A stretch of DNA of 12,332 nt from Campylobacteraceae bacterium (lineage in GTDB: Bacteria > Campylobacterota > Campylobacteria > Campylobacterales > Sulfurovaceae): contig JALSPE010000068.1 of the NCBI GenBank assembly GCA_026986085.1, positions 1 through 12,332 on the forward strand. The letters are read 5' to 3'. Positions 7,110 to 12,332 of the stretch are shown here, piece by piece; the first letter of the stretch is position 1, and each line of letters begins with the position of its first letter. The notes beneath the pieces were generated by a model. That model was not told the origin of the DNA and ran no database searches. It worked only from the letters and a program-made list of their open reading frames with translations. A program made the position numbers and the translations under genes.

Positions 7110-8057
7110 TTATGGTGCTTTTACACTCTCTAAAACTCTCTTTATTATCTCATCGCTATTTATGCCTTTTGCCTCTGCTTTATAGTTTAATATAATTCTA
7201 TGTCTTAACACATCATAAGCTACATTTGCAACATCTAGTGGGGTTACAAAATCTTTACCCTTAATAAGAGCATAAGCTTTTGCAGCTTTATATATATCTA
7301 TACTTGCTCTAGGACTTGCCCCATACTCAATATACTCTTCTATGCCTTCAACTCCATACTCTTTAGGGTTACGAGTTGCAAAGATTAGTTTTAACATATA
7401 CTTTTGAATTGCATCATCTACATGAACATCTTCGTAAGATTTTTTTAACTCTTCTAGCTCCTCCTTAGAGGCAACTGCTTCTACCTTTTCAAAACCATTT
7501 TTGGCAACTCTATTTACAACTTCAAACTCTTCATCAAAACTATTGTATCCTACAATAACTTTTAGCATAAATCTATCTAATTGAGCTTCTGGAAGTCTAT
7601 ATGCTCCCTCTTGCTCAACTGGGTTTTCTGTTGCCATTACCAAAAATGGTAAATCCAATTTAAAAGTTTTATCAGCAATGGTTACTTGCTTCTCTTGCAT
7701 AACTTCAAGAAGTGCAGCTTGAACTTTAGCTGGAGCTCTGTTTATCTCATCAGCAAGTAGTAAATTGGTAAATACAGGACCCTTTTTCACATAGAAATTA
7801 GCCTCTTTTGGGTTATAGACTTCTGTTCCTGTAATATCGCTTGGTAAAAGGTCTGGAGTAAACTGTATTCTTTTAGATTCAAGCCCCAATGCACGAGATA
7901 GTGCATTAATTGCTGTAGTTTTAGCCAACCCTGGCACCCCCTCTACCAATATATGCCCATTTGCAATTAAAGCAATTAACATAGAATCAACCAAATGCTC
8001 TTGCCCAACAATAACCTTTTTAACCTCATCTTTTATAGATTCAACTATCTTATTCAT
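7110..8057 (-). CDS. moxR: MoxR-family AAA+ ATPase
   Basis: This 315-residue MoxR ATPase is the first gene of the Bat operon. The Walker A motif is G40-VPGLAKT (K46, T47). Walker B is LLLADEINRAP (D103, E104). Sensor 1 lies in MATENP (N145), an arginine finger in LPEAQLDRF (R162), and sensor 2 in GASPRAS (R250). Together they form the complete active set, and the length is normal for the family. It should assemble into a hexamer in the cytoplasm and use ATP to remodel VWA proteins or load cofactors. The ATG is preceded by GAGG at 7-nt spacing. A 210-nt gap with promoter-like sequence lies upstream and the DUF58 gene follows after 31 nt, so it probably leads the transcript. Confidence 0.95.
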   Translation of the reverse strand: MNKIVESIKDEVKKVIVGQEHLVDSMLIALIANGHILVEGVPGLAKTTAINALSRALGLESKRIQFTPDLLPSDITGTEVYNPKEANFYVKKGPVFTNLLLADEINRAPAKVQAALLEVMQEKQVTIADKTFKLDLPFLVMATENPVEQEGAYRLPEAQLDRFMLKVIVGYNSFDEEFEVVNRVAKNGFEKVEAVASKEELEELKKSYEDVHVDDAIQKYMLKLIFATRNPKEYGVEGIEEYIEYGASPRASIDIYKAAKAYALIKGKDFVTPLDVANVAYDVLRHRIILNYKAEAKGINSDEIIKRVLESVKAP

Positions 8058-8112
8058 AAATTTACCTCTATTTTTTTGTTATTTTAATATCTTATTTGTA
8101 GATTTAGTGTGG

Positions 8113-8118
8113 ATTATA
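8113..8118 (-). promoter_or_regulatory. Probable -10 box of the moxR/bat operon
   Basis: A perfect TATAAT on the minus strand (inside TAGATATAATCC) lies 55 nt before the moxR ATG. It is preceded by T-rich sequence (8119-8137) rather than a clear -35 box, as is common in Campylobacterota. The predicted transcript start is near 8106, giving a leader of about 50 nt. Confidence 0.5.
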
Positions 8119-8140
8119 TCTAAAATATAGAAAAAATTTA

Positions 8141-8156
8141 TGTTACTTAGGTTACA
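8141..8156. promoter_or_regulatory. Imperfect palindrome near -42 of the moxR promoter
   Basis: GTTAC-TTAG-GTTAC (8142-8155) matches the pattern GTTAC-N4-GTAAC at nine of ten positions and is flanked by T and A. Its centre, 8148.5, is about 42 nt upstream of the predicted start near 8106. That is where an FNR/CRP-type activator binds at class II promoters. A related perfect copy lies about 77 nt further upstream. Regulator identity is unknown. Confidence 0.35.
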
Positions 8157-8218
8157 TAATTTATAAATTATATTTTATTATTCTCTTTAGGGTTTTGTAT
8201 AGATAAAAATTCCATTTA

Positions 8219-8232
8219 GTTACAAGTGTAAC
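8219..8232. promoter_or_regulatory. Perfect 14-bp palindrome GTTACA-AG-TGTAAC
   Basis: Six-base arms with a 2-base centre give GTTAC-N4-GTAAC. This has the 5-4-5 geometry of FNR/CRP-family sites, though the half-site differs from TTGAT and from the TTAAC reported for Campylobacter NssR. It lies between the giant repeat gene and moxR, directly downstream (minus strand) of a second TATAAT at 8235-8240. It could therefore be an operator for an upstream promoter or an upstream site for the main one. Confidence 0.4.
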
Positions 8233-8234
8233 CT

Positions 8235-8240
8235 ATTATA
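8235..8240 (-). promoter_or_regulatory. Second, upstream -10-like TATAAT
   Basis: A TATAAT on the minus strand sits about 178 nt before moxR, just upstream of the perfect palindrome, which would then cover the transcript start. In such A/T-rich DNA this could be chance, so it is less likely than the box at 8113-8118. Confidence 0.22.
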
Positions 8241-8251
8241 GTCTAAAAATT

Positions 8252-8280
8252 TAAAAAGAGATGAGCTTTAAGCTCTCTTC
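8252..8280 (-). terminator. Weak intrinsic terminator after the SdrD-repeat gene
   Basis: On the minus strand GAGCT-TAA-AGCTC (8275-8263) forms a 5-bp stem whose loop is the stop codon. It can be extended by outer AGA/TCT pairs across a bulge and is followed within a few bases by CTTTTT. The stem is short, so termination may be partial and some read-through into the bat operon is possible. Confidence 0.4.
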
Positions 8281-11200
8281 TCTCTTCTTGCAGCACTAAT
8301 CATAAATATGAATAGTGCTATTAATCCACCAAAGTTAAATGCAGAAGCACTATCACTTTTGCCATCTTGATTTAACTTATACTCATCACACTCACAGATA
8401 ATTCCACTATCTAATGTGTAATCATCTTTTACTGCATTTTTAACAAATATCCAGCCATCTTTATTGGCTTTATTATCTTTGCCCTCTTTTGTTATTATGT
8501 AACTCTCTGGTGCATCTACTTTTATATAGTAATCTTTTGCTGGTTTAAGGTGACAGAATTTATATTTACCATTCTTATCAGTCTTAGTAGCTGTTACTAT
8601 ATTTCCATAAGTATCTTCTACAGGTTTTTTGTCAGCCCCATATAGTGTAATTTTAGTACCTACAACTCCAGATTCATTTTTATCTTTTATTCCATTTAGG
8701 TTCTCATCATACCATACAAAGTCTCCCAAACATACCTCTTGAACAAATCCAGCTTTTACTGCTTGATATACTTGACCTGATTCTATTTTTACTGGTTTGG
8801 TAACTCCTCCATTTTTTATATACTCTGGGATATCACTATCATTTTCTTCACCACCGTGCCCACTACCTGTAGATATATATGGAACTCCATTTTCTGCTTT
8901 TGCTTCAAACTTAACTCTATAGCTATTTGGAACCAAATTACAGAACATATATTTACCATCATCTTCTGTTACAATCTCGCTAATTGGCTTACCACTTGCA
9001 TCTGTAATAGTGTTATTACCATTCTCACTTAATAGAGTAACTGTTACATTTCCAATACCTGGTTCACCCTTATCTTGAATTCCATTACCATTTTTATCTA
9101 ACCATACGGCACTTCCTAAACATGCTGGTTTATATAGACCACCATCAATTTTTAAATTATTTTCACCACTTATAAGAGTTACATCTTTTGTAGTAGCTTT
9201 ATCTTTACTATATACTGGTTCTAAATCGCTATCTTTACTATCATCACCCTTATTTGGGAATGTAACTGTATAGTTACTGTCACTTGGAATAGTTGCTTCT
9301 ATATGATAGCTACCTGGTCTAAGCTGACAAAATTTATATGCACCAGATTTATCTATAACGATATCTTTTATATCTGAGCCATTAACATCTTTTACGCTAT
9401 TTCCATCTTTGTCCAATAATTTGACAACTACGCCCTCTGCTCCTTCCTCATTACTATCTTGTTTTCCATTTGCATTTTTATCTTCCCAAATATAATCTCC
9501 AAGACATGCTGGTTTAAATAATCCTGCATCCCATCTATTATCCTTCTCTCCACTCTCAAGAGTTACAGCTACTGTCATATTAGTTTTTGTGTCAAAATCA
9601 CTATCGCTATCTACATCATTTGCATCTGTATCTTTAGAAGTTACATCTTTAGTTGTAACATAATAACCTTTTGGTGGCTTAATAGATAGAGTATATTTAC
9701 CTGGAACAAGCTTACAAAAATTATACTCACCATCTTTAGATGTTACTAAAGTGCTATTGTAATCTTTACCATATGCATCAATTTTAAGCTCTTTACCATT
9801 TTCATCCAATATAGTTATCTCAGCACCTTCTATTGGATTCTCTCCTGCATCTTGAATTCCATTTGCATTTTTATCTTCCCAAACTTTATTACCAATACAA
9901 GCTGGTTTAAACAAACCTGCATCATAACTCATAGTATCTTTATTAGATAAATTAGTTAAAATATCACCATTCTCATCTACATCACTATCTTTACTATCAT
10001 CTGCACCACTATCTTTTATTGTAGTAAGATATCCATCTGGTTTTTTTACTTTTACAATATACTCATTTGTTGGATTTAAATGACAGAATTTATAGATTCC
10101 ATTACTATCTGTGCTAATAGGTGTTACTACATCTCCTTTAATATTTTTAACTTCATTTCCAGCTTTATCTGTAAGAGTCAATTTAACACCCTTAATAGCT
10201 TTTTCTCCTGCATCTTGAATTCCATTTGCGTTTTTATCTTCCCAAACTTTATCACCAAGACAAATCTCTTGAGTAAATCCTGCATCTAGAGTTAAATTGT
10301 TATCTCCACTTTCTAAAACGACAGAATTAGATGTTGCTTTCCCCTCTTTAAACTCTTCTACATCACTATCTTTACTATCATCTCCACTATCTTTTTTTGT
10401 AGATAGATAAGGAACTCCATTTGCATCTGGATTAACTTTAAATTTAACGCTATAGCTTCCTGGAGTCAAACCACAAAATTTATATTTACCATTAGCATCT
10501 GTTTTTATAGTTTTAATCTCCTTTGCATCTTTATCCAAAAGAGTAACTTCTACTCCAGAGAGTTGCTTCTCATTTGCATCTTGAATACCATTTGCATTTT
10601 CATCTTTCCATACATAATCCCCAAGACATGCTGGTTTAAATAGACCTGCATCTATTGTAAAGTTATCTTTACCCATCTTTACTGCAACTGGCTCACTCTT
10701 TTTAGTTACTGGATCAATATTGCTATCTTTTTCTATATCTGCACCACTATTTTTAGGAGATACTTTATAATCAGCTGGTGGTGTAACTTGAATATAGTAT
10801 TTAACTCCAGGCTTACCACAAACTTTGTATTCTCCATTTGCACCAGTAGTAATCTCATCTACCTTTTTGTTATTTTCATCAAACATCTCAACTTTGGCAC
10901 CTTTAACTCCATTTTCTCCTGCATCTTGAATACCATTTGCATTCTTATCTTCCCAAATAAAGTTACCTAAACAACCTTTTTTATAAAGACCTGCATCTAA
11001 AGTATAGTTTTTCTCATTTGATTTAAGTGTAACATTTTTACTCTCTCCACTATTTTCATCAATATCACTATCTTTAGTATCATCGCCTTTATCTTTTGGA
11101 GATACTACATACTTATTTGGAACAGTTACTTTAATATGATAACTCTTATCTGGAACTAAATTACAAAATTTATAGTTACCATTTGTATCTGTAGTTACAG

Positions 11201-12332
11201 ATGCAACGCTATTACCATCATAATCAACTACTGCTTTCCCCTTGTCATCATACAATTTAATATTAATACCAGCTAAACCACTTTCATTACCATCTTGAAT
11301 ACCATTAGCATTTGAATCAATCCATACTTTATCTCCAAGACAAGCAGGTAGTTTAACTAATCCTATATCATATGAGTGATCATTTTCACCTGCTCCTTTT
11401 GTAGTAAATGTAATGTATGCTTTTCCTGCATTATCTATTGCATCACTATCAACTTTATCACTATTATCAGAAGCTGTAGCAGTAGCATCAGAAGTTGTTA
11501 AAGCTAAATTAGCAATAGAACTCCCATTAACTCCAATTCCATTATCAAAATCACTTTTTGCTATACAAATTGAATAGTCACTATTTGCTTGAAGACCTGG
11601 AGTGTTAGATGCTGGATTTACATTAGCATAGTTAAATATATAGTTACCATTGCTATCAGTTTTAGTTTTTGCTATAGGAACCCCACTACAACTGTTACCT
11701 TTATATAGCTCTAAATTAACATCTGCAATTCCATTTTCATCTGGGTTTTGAATACCATCTCTATTGCTATCAAGCCATACCCTATTTCCAACTTCTATTG
11801 GTGGTGTTGTCTCTAAAACTTCTAAATCTCCAATAGCATTAGCTTTCCCCATTACTGTTAAATCATTTGTGTTTTGATTTGCATTATTTACAATCTCGTA
11901 ACCTTTAGTAATTCTCTTACCTGTTTTATTATCATACAAATGAACACCATTTGACCAAGTATCAACAGGATCCATAAATGAAGAAAGAACAGAGTCGGTA
12001 TCACTTGTGTGATGACCTGCTAACATACCACCACTACTCTCAGTATGTTTATAGTTATCATCATAAAACTCTTTAGATAGATCCATACTGTATGAACAAC
12101 TATCAGTATTAGAATTAATAGTCGTTTTAATCAAATCACCTGTAGATGCTGTGCTACTGCTTCCTGAACCATCTAAATCATAATTTTTATAACCTAAAAG
12201 ATCGCCATGTAAATCTATGATACTTATTAACATATCACCAGCATTATCAAACTCTATATCTCCAATCATAGGAATACCATACTCCCATGCACTTTGAAAG
12301 CTATTTGTCCAAGTATGCCAAGGTTTTTTACT
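8268..12332 (-). CDS. Giant SdrD B-like repeat surface protein (5' end missing)
   Basis: The 3' end is complete, but the frame stays open to the window edge. Codons before the ATG at 12269 encode PWHTWTNSFQSAWEYGIP, so that ATG is internal. Residue numbers count from it. Residues 1-158 end an N-terminal domain known from large SdrD-type proteins, with PMIGDIEFDNAGDML, HGDLLGY and GKANAIGDLE. Nine SdrD B-like domains follow (159-1290), each opening with xVWxDxNxNGIQDxxE, which fits a 12-residue Ca-binding loop. A C-terminal tail (1305-1333) has Gly-Gly, a short hydrophobic helix and RREKR. Asp-rich loops such as GDDSKDSD recur, so the protein is very acidic. It is probably a secreted or cell-surface adhesin or matrix-like rod stabilised by Ca2+. 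No catalytic domain is visible. Promoter and signal peptide lie outside the window. Confidence 0.92.
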   Translation of the reverse strand, partial: SKKPWHTWTNSFQSAWEYGIPMIGDIEFDNAGDMLISIIDLHGDLLGYKNYDLDGSGSSSTASTGDLIKTTINSNTDSCSYSMDLSKEFYDDNYKHTESSGGMLAGHHTSDTDSVLSSFMDPVDTWSNGVHLYDNKTGKRITKGYEIVNNANQNTNDLTVMGKANAIGDLEVLETTPPIEVGNRVWLDSNRDGIQNPDENGIADVNLELYKGNSCSGVPIAKTKTDSNGNYIFNYANVNPASNTPGLQANSDYSICIAKSDFDNGIGVNGSSIANLALTTSDATATASDNSDKVDSDAIDNAGKAYITFTTKGAGENDHSYDIGLVKLPACLGDKVWIDSNANGIQDGNESGLAGINIKLYDDKGKAVVDYDGNSVASVTTDTNGNYKFCNLVPDKSYHIKVTVPNKYVVSPKDKGDDTKDSDIDENSGESKNVTLKSNEKNYTLDAGLYKKGCLGNFIWEDKNANGIQDAGENGVKGAKVEMFDENNKKVDEITTGANGEYKVCGKPGVKYYIQVTPPADYKVSPKNSGADIEKDSNIDPVTKKSEPVAVKMGKDNFTIDAGLFKPACLGDYVWKDENANGIQDANEKQLSGVEVTLLDKDAKEIKTIKTDANGKYKFCGLTPGSYSVKFKVNPDANGVPYLSTKKDSGDDSKDSDVEEFKEGKATSNSVVLESGDNNLTLDAGFTQEICLGDKVWEDKNANGIQDAGEKAIKGVKLTLTDKAGNEVKNIKGDVVTPISTDSNGIYKFCHLNPTNEYIVKVKKPDGYLTTIKDSGADDSKDSDVDENGDILTNLSNKDTMSYDAGLFKPACIGNKVWEDKNANGIQDAGENPIEGAEITILDENGKELKIDAYGKDYNSTLVTSKDGEYNFCKLVPGKYTLSIKPPKGYYVTTKDVTSKDTDANDVDSDSDFDTKTNMTVAVTLESGEKDNRWDAGLFKPACLGDYIWEDKNANGKQDSNEEGAEGVVVKLLDKDGNSVKDVNGSDIKDIVIDKSGAYKFCQLRPGSYHIEATIPSDSNYTVTFPNKGDDSKDSDLEPVYSKDKATTKDVTLISGENNLKIDGGLYKPACLGSAVWLDKNGNGIQDKGEPGIGNVTVTLLSENGNNTITDASGKPISEIVTEDDGKYMFCNLVPNSYRVKFEAKAENGVPYISTGSGHGGEENDSDIPEYIKNGGVTKPVKIESGQVYQAVKAGFVQEVCLGDFVWYDENLNGIKDKNESGVVGTKITLYGADKKPVEDTYGNIVTATKTDKNGKYKFCHLKPAKDYYIKVDAPESYIITKEGKDNKANKDGWIFVKNAVKDDYTLDSGIICECDEYKLNQDGKSDSASAFNFGGLIALFIFMISAARREKRA
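8400..11795 (-). repeat. Nine tandem SdrD B-like domains
   Basis: Domains begin at about nt 11795, 11342, 10973, 10628, 10262, 9899, 9506, 9122 and 8732 (minus strand), a period of 115-150 residues. Each has the Ca loop D-x-N-x-N-G-I-x-D-x-x-E. Domain 1 has Asn at loop position 9 and domain 7 has Lys at position 7. Domains 2-9 also share a Cys before LGD and a Cys in YKFC, 51 or 59-61 residues apart. Domain 1 lacks both but has C194 and C235. Sequence is varied enough that the array is old, except in the loop regions, where DNA copies remain nearly identical. Confidence 0.93.
9841..10252 (-). repeat. Near-identical 49-bp DNA repeats between domains 5 and 6
   Basis: Positions 9841-9889 and 10204-10252 are identical at 48 of 49 bases, differing at 9867/10230. 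A third, slightly more diverged copy lies at 10915-10963 in domain 3. They encode the conserved Ca loop. The first two are 363 nt apart, which is exactly 121 codons, so recombination between them would delete or add one whole domain in frame. Confidence 0.85.

Noticed and set aside
8168..8215. 15-codon open frame on the minus strand upstream of moxR
   Set aside because: It has no well-spaced ribosome site and its composition looks like ordinary A/T-rich spacer; a leader peptide is not supported.
8268..12332. SdrD-repeat gene as part of the Bat operon
   Set aside because: It has the same direction, but a terminator-like hairpin and a 210-nt gap with its own promoter-like box separate them, and SdrD-repeat proteins are not known Bat components.

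Overview
The window suggests a low-GC Campylobacterota (Epsilonproteobacteria), for example a Sulfurimonas, Sulfurovum or Arcobacter relative. The reasons are strong A/T bias, Lys/Asn/Ile-rich proteins, clear AAGGAG-type ribosome sites and TATAAT-like -10 boxes without obvious -35 boxes. The phylum assignment is inference, since no rRNA or other marker gene lies here. No tRNA, rRNA, IS element, CRISPR array or phage gene was seen.

Layout from left to right. (1) Positions 127-1413, + strand: a predicted lipoprotein with an HExxH zinc-peptidase motif, of no recognised family. (2) Positions 1419-8057, - strand: a complete, tightly packed Bat (aerotolerance-type) operon. Read in its own direction it runs moxR AAA+ ATPase, DUF58 protein, a small one-TM protein, batA, batB (both VWA proteins with intact MIDAS motifs), batC (TPR plus a long Lys/Asn/Gln-rich tail) and batD. 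Four of its six junctions overlap by 4-23 nt. (3) Positions 8058-8267: a 210-nt intergenic region with a probable moxR promoter and two GTTAC-type palindromic motifs. (4) Positions 8268-12332, - strand: the 3' part of a giant surface-type protein with nine SdrD B-like Ca-binding repeats and a C-terminal Gly-Gly/TM/Arg tail. Its start lies beyond the right edge.

How the genes work together. In the Bat operon MoxR would act as an ATP-driven chaperone for membrane-anchored VWA proteins. The DUF58 protein is cytoplasmic. BatA and BatB present VWA domains at the membrane, and BatC and BatD are exported partners with protein-interaction domains. The operon is established as an envelope or oxidative-stress module, but its molecular target is unsettled. 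The lipoprotein gene converges on batD with a 5-nt gap inside a 14-bp hairpin. The giant repeat gene points the same way as the operon but is separated from it by a weak terminator and the promoter region, so a functional link is not shown.

The most unusual points are the regular cysteine pair in eight of nine SdrD repeats, the sorting-signal-like C-terminus of that protein, the loss of the MIDAS motif in the DUF58 protein, the roughly 170-residue Lys-rich tail of BatC, and an FNR/CRP-geometry palindrome placed near -42 of the predicted moxR promoter.
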